Origin: CAZGMC01 sp964526565 | GTDB lineage: Bacteria > Pseudomonadota > Alphaproteobacteria > DSM-16000 > Inquilinaceae | DNA length: 17,234 nucleotides | Assembly: GCA_964526565.1 (NCBI GenBank) | Contig: CAZGMC010000092.1 | Location: forward strand, 1 to 17,234 | Direction of reading: 5' to 3' | Part shown: piece by piece, positions 1-6,501 of the stretch | Layout of the letters: the number at the start of each line of letters is the position of its first letter | How positions within the stretch are numbered: the stretch's first letter is position 1 | The notes under the pieces: generated by a model | Told to the model about the DNA's origin: nothing | Seen by the model: only the letters and a program-made list of their open reading frames with translations | Databases searched by the model: none | Made by a program: the position numbers and the translations under genes

Positions 1-70
1 AGCAGGCCGGGGCGAGCAGGCCGGGGCGAGCAGGCCGGGGCGAGCAGGCCGGGGCGAGCAGGCCGGGGCA
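1..70. repeat. 14-bp tandem repeat, five copies, cut by window edge
   Basis: The unit AGCAGGCCGGGGCG is repeated head to tail five times with no spacers. Only the last base of the fifth copy differs (A instead of G). The window starts inside the array, so the true copy number and left flank are unknown. No open frame of note depends on it. It shares the string GCCGGGG with the 12-bp array at 2101-2160 but has a different period. Confidence 0.95.
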
Positions 71-184
71 TGATGCCCCGATCGTGTTTGCCGCGCGAGG
101 GCCGACCGGCTTTACGGATTTTTAGACGCATGCCCGCTACCGTGCTGCCGCGTCCCAGTACCCCGTCTCGCCACAGCGCGCCCC

Positions 185-691
185 ATGGACACGTCCCTTC
201 CGCTCCGGCCGATGCGCGCAGTCGCCTTCATGGCGCAGCAGCAGGAGCGGCTCGCGCTCAATTCCCTGTCGGTGGGCGCGGACGGCGTGCTGGTCGTGGC
301 GGCGCCGCCGCCGCCCATCCAGTTCCGCTTCCGGTTCGAGGGTCTGCGTTGCGCCGCCACCCTGACCTCGATGCCGGACGGCTTCACCTGTCGGATCACC
401 TCGCCGGTCGGGCCGGTGCCCTTCACGGCCCAGGACCGGACGGCGCGGCAGGCCATGCTGGCCATTGTCCGCGACTGCCGCGACCGCACCGGCGCGCTGT
501 TCATCGTGGACACGGCGCAGACCATCTGGCTGATCGCCGAGTCCACCGTGGCCGAGCTGCCGACGCCCGAGGCCGTCATGCTGGAAACGGCCCTGCTGCT
601 GGCCGACGCCCGCCCCTATCTGCGCCTGATGCTTGAGCACCTGCCGCCGCCCCGCCAGGGCCGGCGGAAGCGATTCGAGGGCCATGGATGA
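185..691 (+). CDS. uncharacterised 168-residue protein
   Basis: This frame encodes a 168-residue soluble protein with no signal peptide and no membrane segment. I do not recognise the family. The N-terminal third has a proline run (AAPPPP, near residues 40-44) followed by alternating strands that look like a small alpha/beta domain (FRFRFEGLRCAATL; FTCRITSPVGPVPF). A helix containing ARQAMLAIVRDCRDR follows, and the C-terminus is basic (PPPRQGRRKRFEGHG). Composition and third-position GC match the chromosomal neighbours, which supports a real gene. No clear Shine-Dalgarno precedes the ATG at 185, so the in-frame ATGs at 212 and 230 are alternatives. It converges on the small gene at 762-941 across a 70-bp spacer. 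Confidence 0.65.
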   Translation: MDTSLPLRPMRAVAFMAQQQERLALNSLSVGADGVLVVAAPPPPIQFRFRFEGLRCAATLTSMPDGFTCRITSPVGPVPFTAQDRTARQAMLAIVRDCRDRTGALFIVDTAQTIWLIAESTVAELPTPEAVMLETALLLADARPYLRLMLEHLPPPRQGRRKRFEGHG

Positions 692-761
692 GCTGCCGGG
701 CAGACGGAGGGCCGGACCCGCGCCGCCCCGTCGGCTGCACTTGCCTGGCAGACGCGGGCGG

Positions 762-941
762 TCAGGACCGGCCTCTGTCCTCGTTGCGGCCGGAGCGGTC
801 CTCCAGGCGCCGGCGCCGCTCGGCGGGCTCCTCGTCGCGCAGGAAGTCCATGATCTCGCGCCGGAACTCCTGGTTCCGCTTGAACACGTGCCGCACGACC
901 TCGTCCAGCGAGGCCCGGTCGCCGCGATCCTCCTCGCTCAT
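762..941 (-). CDS. small highly charged protein, 59 residues
   Basis: The open frame extends further upstream, but I take the start at 941 because it follows GGGAG at a suitable distance (8 nt) and gives a compact product starting MSEEDRGDRASLDEVV. The protein is almost entirely Asp, Glu and Arg with a few hydrophobic residues (VVRHVF, REIMDFL), which predicts one or two amphipathic helices and a disordered basic tail (ERRRRLEDRSGRNEDRGRS). There is no signal or membrane segment and I do not recognise the family. It is transcribed away from the operon beginning at 1173, with a 231-bp divergent spacer between them. Confidence 0.55.
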   Translation of the reverse strand: MSEEDRGDRASLDEVVRHVFKRNQEFRREIMDFLRDEEPAERRRRLEDRSGRNEDRGRS

Positions 942-1172
942 GGCATGGTCTCCCGGTGGTGTGCATCCGGCGCCGCGGCCGTTCCCCGGCACCTCGACCC
1001 GCACATATCGCGCCTTGGGCGCCCGAGGGAAAGGGCGGATTGTTCGTGCCGGCATGCATCGCGGCGTGCAGACAGGCTTTGTGCTACTCTCCTGCTGTAA
1101 CAAATGCGGGAGCATTGCGGCGGCACGGCCGCGGACGGCGGAGACGCCGGGACATCAGGGCGGAGTTCACCG
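942..1172. other. divergent intergenic region
   Basis: This 231-bp spacer separates the small minus-strand gene from the plus-strand operon starting at 1173, so it should hold promoters for both. It is locally less GC-rich around 1070-1105. I see no sigma-70 promoter with good spacing and no convincing operator. The only clear signals are the Shine-Dalgarno GGGAG facing left at 951-955 and GGAG facing right at 1162-1165. Confidence 0.5.
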
Positions 1173-1631
1173 ATGGCCATCACGGACTGGGAACTGCTCG
1201 ACGAGGTGGCGCGCGACGACCTGGAGGTGGCGTACCTGGAACGGCGGCTCGACGACTGGCGCCGCCGCGTCGAGGATCTGTTCGCCGCGATCGCCGACTG
1301 GGCCGACCGCACACCCGGTTACGGCACCGAACCCGGTCCGCCCGTCGTTCAGGACGAGCCCCTGATGCGGCGCTACGGCCTGGCGCCGCGCACCCTGCCC
1401 ACCCTGCACGTCACCGGTCCCGGCAATGCCCGCGCCACCCTGACGCCGACCGCGCTGTGGGTGATCGGGGCCAACGGCCTGGTCGAGGTGCGTGCGCCCG
1501 GCGACCATGCCGATGTGGTCGATTTCGCAACGCGCGCTTTCGTGCCGCCGGACTGGCGGCTCTACTCGCTCAAGCTGGGCGACTATGCGCCCTATAAACC
1601 GGAACTGATCGCCAGCCTGTTTGAAGACTGA
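1173..1631 (+). CDS. uncharacterised protein, first gene of a HEPN operon
   Basis: This gene encodes 152 residues starting MAITDWELLDEVARDD. The start is chosen because GGAG (1162-1165) lies 7 nt upstream; an ATG at 1104 would extend the frame but has no ribosome site. Residues 1-45 are a charged helical region (DLEVAYLERRLDDWRRRVEDLF). The C-terminal half looks like a compact beta-rich domain (ARATLTPTALWVIGANGLVEVR) ending in PPDWRLYSLKLGDYAPYKPELIASLFED. I do not recognise the family and see no nucleotidyltransferase (MNT) signature. The stop is 3 nt before the HEPN-like gene, so the two are almost certainly co-transcribed. By analogy with HEPN toxin pairs this could be an antitoxin or regulatory partner; that role is inference. 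Confidence 0.75.
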   Translation: MAITDWELLDEVARDDLEVAYLERRLDDWRRRVEDLFAAIADWADRTPGYGTEPGPPVVQDEPLMRRYGLAPRTLPTLHVTGPGNARATLTPTALWVIGANGLVEVRAPGDHADVVDFATRAFVPPDWRLYSLKLGDYAPYKPELIASLFED

Positions 1632-1634
1632 GCC

Positions 1635-2099
1635 ATGCGCGACTTCGAGCGAATCCTTGACACCTACGACGCCCTGGCTGGCCTCATTCGCCAAGGCCTG
1701 CGTGAGGCGGAAAGGTGTGAAGACCCAGTTGCCGAGGCGACATGGACGGAGCGGCAGCGTCTGCTCGACTATGCCTTCTATGTCCTGCTGTTTGCCCAGT
1801 TCGAAGCCTCGATCAACGAAAGGTTCATAACGACGCGGGATGCACGCTGCTCGTCGCGGGACTGGGCGGCACGGCGCGGCTGGGACATCTATGAGGGCCG
1901 CAAAGCTGGGCAGATACCATTCGAGACGCGGCTGGCACTGGTCACCGATCGCCGCGGCGACGCCTATCGCCGCATTCTCAGCTATTATGCGTTGCGCAAC
2001 CATGTCGCTCATGGCGGGCTGCACGAACCGGTTCGCGGTATCAGCCGCTTTGCCAAAGACCTTCAAGGCCTGGAAGCGACGCTCGTCCTTGATGCGTAG
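1635..2099 (+). CDS. HEPN-like protein, putative RNase toxin or effector
   Basis: This gene encodes a 154-residue, largely alpha-helical soluble protein. Residues 121-126 read RNHVAH, which fits the HEPN ribonuclease motif R-x4-6-H with the usual polar Asn after the Arg. It lies at the end of a predicted helix (YYALRNHVAHG), as in HEPN folds. An earlier helix (LLDYAFYVLLFAQFEASINERF, residues 43-64) resembles the conserved first half of HEPN domains of the MAE_28990/RiboL-PSP type; the exact Pfam family is not certain. HEPN proteins often act as RNases in toxin-antitoxin, abortive-infection and CRISPR-associated systems. The gene is 3 nt downstream of the 152-residue partner. It is less GC-rich than its surroundings (60% in 1801-1860 by hand count), hinting at a separate history. 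Its stop is directly followed by a tandem repeat. Confidence 0.8.
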   Translation: MRDFERILDTYDALAGLIRQGLREAERCEDPVAEATWTERQRLLDYAFYVLLFAQFEASINERFITTRDARCSSRDWAARRGWDIYEGRKAGQIPFETRLALVTDRRGDAYRRILSYYALRNHVAHGGLHEPVRGISRFAKDLQGLEATLVLDA

Positions 2100-2100
2100 G

Positions 2101-2160
2101 CTGGTGCCGGGGCTGGTGCCGGGGCTGGTGCCGGGGCTGGTGCCGGGGCTGGTGCCGGAC
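2101..2160. repeat. 12-bp tandem repeat, five copies, next to HEPN stop codon
   Basis: The unit CTGGTGCCGGGG is repeated five times without spacers, the fifth ending in AC instead of GG. The array begins one base after the stop codon of the HEPN-like gene (2097-2099). The last unit supplies the left arm of the hairpin at 2154-2175. In the opposite strand it would read as a Gly-Thr-Ser-Pro repeat, but that frame is antisense to two better-supported genes. Confidence 0.95.
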
Positions 2161-2175
2161 GAAGCGAGGTCCGGC
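2154..2175. terminator. hairpin at end of the 12-bp array
   Basis: GCCGGAC (2154-2160) and GTCCGGC (2169-2175) are perfect 7-bp complementary arms around the 8-nt loop GAAGCGAG. No T-run follows on either strand, so it is not a textbook intrinsic terminator. It may be a transcript-stabilising hairpin for the HEPN operon or half of a REP-like dispersed element. Confidence 0.45.
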
Positions 2176-2266
2176 GATTCCGCTCTATGATCGAAGCTGA
2201 GTGCCGCGTTGCCGACTATTATTGAGTCCCTTTCCGTTTCCACCCGCCACTGCCGACCCCGACCCC

Positions 2267-4342
2267 ATGCTCGAAATCGCCCGCACCTTTCACAAGAGCC
2301 TCGACCGGTTGCCACGCGATGCGCAGGCGGCGGTCAAGGCGGTCGCCTTTGATTTCATGGCCGAGCCGGACCGGCCGGGGTTCCAGATGCATCGCATCGA
2401 CCGGACCCGCGAAGAGCGGTTCTGGTCGATCCGCGCCGGGCGCGACCTGCGCATCATCGTGTTCAAGGACGGCACCCGCACCGTGCTCTGCCATGTCGAC
2501 CGCCACGATGCCGCCTATGCCTGGGCCGAACGGCGCCGCTTCGAGGTCCACCCGGTCACCGGCTCGGTGCAGATCGTCGAGATCGAGGAGGTGGTCCGGG
2601 AGGAGATCCACACCGTCGCCCGCACCAGGACGGCGCCGCCGCTGTTCGCCGACGAGGACGAGGCCTATCTGCTGGCGCTGGGCGTGCCGCCGGCCTGGCT
2701 CGATCACGTCCGGCAGGTCGACGAGGACGGGCTGACCGCCATCCTCGACCGCCTGCCCGAGGAGGCGGCCGAAGCGCTGGTCCGCCTGGCCACCGGCGAA
2801 CGGCCGGAGCCCAAGGCCGCCCCCGCCGCGGCCGACGCGGCGGACGCCTTCGCCCACCCCGACGCCCGCCGCCGCTTCTGGGTCGCCGCCGACGAGGCGG
2901 CGCTGGCCCGCGCCCTGGAGGCGCCGTGGGAGCAGTGGGCGGTCTTCCTCCATCCGTCGCAGCGCGACGCCGTGGTGCGCGACTGGCGCGGCCCGGCGCG
3001 CGTCTCCGGCGGGGCGGGCACCGGCAAGACGGTGGTCGCCCTGCACCGCGCCGCCCGCCTGGCCGAGCGCGCCGGCGACGGGCGGGTCCTGCTGACCACC
3101 TTCTCGGCCACGCTGGCAAAGCGCCTGGCGCAGGGGTTCGACCGGCTGCTGGGCGAACGGCCGGCGCGGACGCGGGTCGACGTGGAGCACCTGCACCGCC
3201 TCGCCGTCGACCTGGTGCGCCGCGCCGGCGGGCCGCCGCCGGTGCCGGTGGACGGCGACGACCTCGACCGGTTCATTGCCGAGGCGGCGGCCGAGGCCGG
3301 CGTACGCTTCCCCGATGCGGCGTTCCTGCGCGCCGAGTGGGACGCCGTGGTCGACTACTGGGGCCTGATCGAGTGGCCGGCCTACCGCGACATCTTCCGG
3401 CGCGGCCGCGGCTCGCCGCTGGGGCGGGCGCGGCGCTGGCGCATCTGGCAGGTGATGGCGGGCGTGCGCCGCCGGCTGGACGCGGCCGGCACCGGCACCT
3501 GGGGCGACACCGTGGATCGCGCCCGCGCCGTGGTCGAGGCGGCGACGGCCGGCGGCGCGGCACCGCCCTACGCCCATGTCGTTGCCGACGAGGCGCAGGA
3601 CTTCGGCCCGCGCGACCTGCGCCTGATCCGCGCCCTGGCGCCGCCCGGGCCGCACGACCTGTTCTTCGCCGGCGACGTCGGGCAGCGCATCTACCGCTGG
3701 CCGTTCTCCTGGCGCGACGCCGGCATCGACGTGGCAGGGCGCGGCGCCCGGCTCACCGTCAACTACCGCACCACCGCCCAGATCAAGCGCTTCGCCGACC
3801 TTATGGCGCCCGCCCGGCTGACCGACGTGGACGGTATCGAGGCGGCGCGCGGCGCGGTCTCGCTGCTGGTCGGGCCGGAGCCGGAATGCCTGGGCGGCGG
3901 TGGCGTGGCCGACGAGGTCGCGGCGATCGCCGAATGGCTGGCCGGGCTGCTGGCCCGTGGGGTCGCGCCGCAGGAGATCGGCCTGTTCGCCCGCACCGCT
4001 CGGCTGCTGGAGGAGCGCGCCGAGCCGGCCTGCGCCCGCGCCGGCCTGCCCCATGCCCGCCTGACCCGGGGCGCCCTGCCCGAGGACCGCGCCGTGCTGG
4101 CCACCATGCATGTCGCCAAGGGCCTGGAGTTCCGCGCCGTTGCCCTGGTCGGCTGCGACGCCGCCCACCTGCCCCACCCGCGCGCCCTGGCCGCTGCCGA
4201 TGACGCCGATGGCCGCCGTGCCGCCACCGAGCGCGAGCGCTGCCTGTTCTATGTCGGCTGCACCCGCGCCCGCGATGCCTTGCTGATCACCTGGGCCGAC
4301 GAGCCGACTCCGTTCCTGGCCGGGGCGTACCCGGCGGGATGA
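2267..4342 (+). CDS. UvrD-like SF1 helicase with N-terminal RelE/ParE-like domain
   Basis: The product is 691 residues. I start at the ATG at 2267, where the RelE-like domain begins (MLEIARTFHKSLDRLP); the frame is open from 2201 but the extra residues look non-coding. Residues 1-90 resemble a RelE/ParE toxin fold, with RFWSIRAGRDLRIIVF and the closing HVDRHDAAYAWAERR typical of RelE-helicase fusions. The rest is a superfamily 1A ATPase/helicase: Walker A GGAGTGKT at 248-255, Walker B DEAQD at 441-445, NYRTT at 499-503, HVAKGLEF at 615-622, and YVGCTRARDALL at 662-673. All core motifs are intact, so an active ATP-dependent nucleic-acid translocase is expected in the cytoplasm. The RelE-like part may bind or cut RNA or may be only structural; its catalytic state is unclear. 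It follows the HEPN operon in the same direction. A role in defence or repair is inference. Confidence 0.9.
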   Translation: MLEIARTFHKSLDRLPRDAQAAVKAVAFDFMAEPDRPGFQMHRIDRTREERFWSIRAGRDLRIIVFKDGTRTVLCHVDRHDAAYAWAERRRFEVHPVTGSVQIVEIEEVVREEIHTVARTRTAPPLFADEDEAYLLALGVPPAWLDHVRQVDEDGLTAILDRLPEEAAEALVRLATGERPEPKAAPAAADAADAFAHPDARRRFWVAADEAALARALEAPWEQWAVFLHPSQRDAVVRDWRGPARVSGGAGTGKTVVALHRAARLAERAGDGRVLLTTFSATLAKRLAQGFDRLLGERPARTRVDVEHLHRLAVDLVRRAGGPPPVPVDGDDLDRFIAEAAAEAGVRFPDAAFLRAEWDAVVDYWGLIEWPAYRDIFRRGRGSPLGRARRWRIWQVMAGVRRRLDAAGTGTWGDTVDRARAVVEAATAGGAAPPYAHVVADEAQDFGPRDLRLIRALAPPGPHDLFFAGDVGQRIYRWPFSWRDAGIDVAGRGARLTVNYRTTAQIKRFADLMAPARLTDVDGIEAARGAVSLLVGPEPECLGGGGVADEVAAIAEWLAGLLARGVAPQEIGLFARTARLLEERAEPACARAGLPHARLTRGALPEDRAVLATMHVAKGLEFRAVALVGCDAAHLPHPRALAAADDADGRRAATERERCLFYVGCTRARDALLITWADEPTPFLAGAYPAG

Positions 4343-4399
4343 TCCGTGCCGGAAAATCCTCTAAGATCGCCGCCGTCTGACGGAACACGGCGAGGCGCC

Positions 4400-5269
4400 A
4401 TGACCGACCCGCTCTATCTGGGCATCGACGGCGGCGGCACCGCCTGCCGGTCGCGCCTGACCGATGCGGCCGGGCAGGTGCTGGGCGAGGGCCGCGCCGG
4501 CGGCGCCAACCCGCGCTTCGGCCTGGCGACGGCGACCGACGCGATCCTGACGGCGGCGCACCAGGCGCTGGCCGCGGCGGGCCTGGCGCCGGAGACCGTG
4601 AATCGCGTGCACGCCGGGTTCGGCTTGGCCGGCGTGGGCCAGCGCCGCGACCGCGCCGCCTTCCTGGAGTGGCGCCACCCCTTTGCCGCAGCGGCGCTGG
4701 CCACCGACGCCCATGCCGCCTGCCTGGGCGCCCACGCCGGCGGCGACGGTGCGGTGCTGATCGTCGGCACCGGCTCGTGCGGCCTGGCCATCGTCGACGG
4801 CCTGGAGACCCGCATCGGCGGCTGGGGCTTTCCGGTTTCCGACCACGCCGGCGGCGCCTGGCTGGGGCTGGAGGCGCTGCGCCGCGCGCTGTGGGCCCAC
4901 GACGGCGTGGCCGGCGGCGGCGACCTGACCGAGGCGGTGATGGCCCGTTTCGACCATGACCCGGAGGCGGTGGTCGCCTGGCTCGACAGCGCCGTGCCGC
5001 GCGACTACGGAGAGCTGGCGCCGCTGGTGGTGGCGCACGCCGAGCGGCTTGACCCCGTCGCCATGGCGCTGCTGGCCCAGGCCGCCCACGATGCCGCCTG
5101 GATGATCGCCGCCCTGCAGGACACCGGCGCACCGCGCCTGTCGGTGATGGGCGGGCTGGCGCCGCCGATCGTCCGCCGCCTGCCCGAGCCGATGGTCGGA
5201 CAGCTCGCCGAGCCGCTGGGCGACGCCCTGGACGGCGCCCTGCTGCTGGCCCGCCAGGCCGCGGGGTAG
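4400..5269 (+). CDS. N-acetylglucosamine/glucosamine kinase, BadF/BadG ATPase family
   Basis: This gene encodes 289 residues of the ASKHA (actin-like ATPase) fold. The phosphate-1 loop is GIDGGGT (residues 8-14), a likely catalytic Asp is D103 in ATDAH, and the phosphate-2 loop is IVGTGS (121-126). GGWGFPVSDHAGGAWLG (140-156) is typical of the NagK/GspK amino-sugar kinases in the BadF/BadG/BcrA/BcrD family. The C-terminus GDALDGALLLA is also characteristic. It should use ATP to phosphorylate GlcNAc (or glucosamine) at O6. The ATG at 4400 has GAGG just upstream and is preferred over 4346. The next gene, nagA, begins 5 nt after its stop, so the two act in sequence. No transporter or regulator gene is adjacent, which fits recycling of wall-derived sugar as well as uptake. 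Glucosamine versus GlcNAc specificity cannot be told by eye. Confidence 0.9.
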   Translation: MTDPLYLGIDGGGTACRSRLTDAAGQVLGEGRAGGANPRFGLATATDAILTAAHQALAAAGLAPETVNRVHAGFGLAGVGQRRDRAAFLEWRHPFAAAALATDAHAACLGAHAGGDGAVLIVGTGSCGLAIVDGLETRIGGWGFPVSDHAGGAWLGLEALRRALWAHDGVAGGGDLTEAVMARFDHDPEAVVAWLDSAVPRDYGELAPLVVAHAERLDPVAMALLAQAAHDAAWMIAALQDTGAPRLSVMGGLAPPIVRRLPEPMVGQLAEPLGDALDGALLLARQAAG

Positions 5270-5274
5270 GCCCC

Positions 5275-6435
5275 GTGCTGGCGCTCACCGCCGCCCGCCT
5301 GTTCGACGGGTTCCGGATCCTGGAGCGCCACGCCGTGCTGGTCGAGGGCGACCGTGTCCGTGCCGTGGTGCCGGCCGGCGACATCCCGGCCGGGGCGCGG
5401 CGGCACGACCTGGGCGGCGGCCTGCTGGCGCCGGGGTTCATCGACCTGCAGGTCAATGGCGGCGGCGGGGTGCTGTTCAACGACGACCCGGGGCCGGCGG
5501 CGATCCGCGCCATCGGCCGCGCCCACCGCCGCTTCGGCACCACCGGGTTCCTGCCGACGCTGATCAGCGACGTGCCGGACACGCTGCCGGCCGCCGTCGC
5601 CGCGGCCCGCGCCGCCATGGCCGAGCCGACGGGCGACGCCGCGCGGGTGCTCGGCGTGCATCTGGAGGGGCCGTTCCTCAACGTGGCCCGGCGCGGCGTC
5701 CATGCCGCCGAGCACATCCGGGCGATGACCGGGGACGACCTCGCCCTGCTGGGCCGGCTGGCCGGCGGCCCCGGCCGGATCCTGGTGACCCTGGCGCCCG
5801 AGTGCGTGCCGCCCGGCGCCATCCGCCGGCTGAGCGAGGCCGGGATCATCGTCGCTGCCGGCCACACCGCCGCGACATATGACCAGATCCAGGCGGCCCT
5901 GGCCGAGGGGCTGGCCGGGTTCACCCACCTGTTCAACGCCATGAGCCCGTTCGGCAGCCGCGAGCCCGGCGCGGTCGGCGCCGCCCTGGCCGCGCCGGAG
6001 GCGTGGTGCGGGATCATCGCCGACGGCCATCACGTCCACCCGGCCGCGCTGCGGGTGGCGGTCGCCGCCAGACCGCGCGGGCTGGTGCTGCTGGTGACGG
6101 ACGCCATGCCACCGGTCGGCGCCGCCGACCCGTCCTTCCGGCTCTACGGCGAGGTGATCACCGCGACAGGCGGCCGCTGCACCACCGCCGACGGCACCCT
6201 GGCCGGCTCGACCCTGGACATGGCGGCCGCGGTGCGCTACGCGGTACACCTGCTGGGTCTGCCGCTGCAGCAGGCCCTGGGCATGGCCTCCGCCCATCCG
6301 GCCGCGGCACTGTTCCCGGAGCCCCGCTTCGGCCGGCTGGTGCCCGGGCGGTTCGCCGACCTGGTCCTGCTCGACAACGACCTGAGGGTCGTGGAGACCT
6401 GGGTCGGCGGCGTCGCCACGGACGCCCTGTCGTGA
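5275..6435 (+). CDS. nagA: N-acetylglucosamine-6-phosphate deacetylase
   Basis: The product is a 386-residue amidohydrolase, the usual length for NagA. It converts GlcNAc-6-phosphate to glucosamine-6-phosphate plus acetate. The start is GTG at 5275, 5 nt after the kinase stop. The key residues are visible: HLEGPF at 129-134 with the metal ligand E131, GHTAAT with H197, THLFNAM with H218, DGHHVHP near 246-252, and the catalytic Asp D276 in VTDAM. The opening beta-sandwich (LALTAARLFDGFRILERHAVLVEGD) and closing segment (GRLVPGRFADLVLLDNDL) are standard for the family. It forms an operon with the upstream kinase. It converges on the Wzy-like gene, whose reading frame ends 66 bp away. No intrinsic terminator is evident between them. 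Confidence 0.97.
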   Translation: MLALTAARLFDGFRILERHAVLVEGDRVRAVVPAGDIPAGARRHDLGGGLLAPGFIDLQVNGGGGVLFNDDPGPAAIRAIGRAHRRFGTTGFLPTLISDVPDTLPAAVAAARAAMAEPTGDAARVLGVHLEGPFLNVARRGVHAAEHIRAMTGDDLALLGRLAGGPGRILVTLAPECVPPGAIRRLSEAGIIVAAGHTAATYDQIQAALAEGLAGFTHLFNAMSPFGSREPGAVGAALAAPEAWCGIIADGHHVHPAALRVAVAARPRGLVLLVTDAMPPVGAADPSFRLYGEVITATGGRCTTADGTLAGSTLDMAAAVRYAVHLLGLPLQQALGMASAHPAAALFPEPRFGRLVPGRFADLVLLDNDLRVVETWVGGVATDALS

Positions 6436-6501
6436 CGATTGCCCCCCATGAGGCCGGGCCCGACGCCACCGCCGGATCCACGCGGACCGTCGAGGCACCG
6501 A

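Noticed and set aside
2154..2175. Classical intrinsic terminator
   Set aside because: The stem is good but no T-run follows on either strand, so it is listed only as a hairpin with modest confidence.
1167..2315. A long minus-strand open frame including a Gly-Thr-Ser-Pro repeat
   Set aside because: It is antisense to the HEPN operon, which has Shine-Dalgarno, tight spacing and a recognisable motif. The repeat is only the translated 12-bp array.
2219..4177. A 652-residue minus-strand open frame
   Set aside because: It mirrors the helicase gene. High GC leaves few stop codons in antisense, and the product has no recognisable domain.
4339..4367. Promoter for the nagK-nagA operon using TAAGAT at 4362-4367
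   Set aside because: No acceptable -35 box is found at 16-18 bp upstream, so I did not list it.
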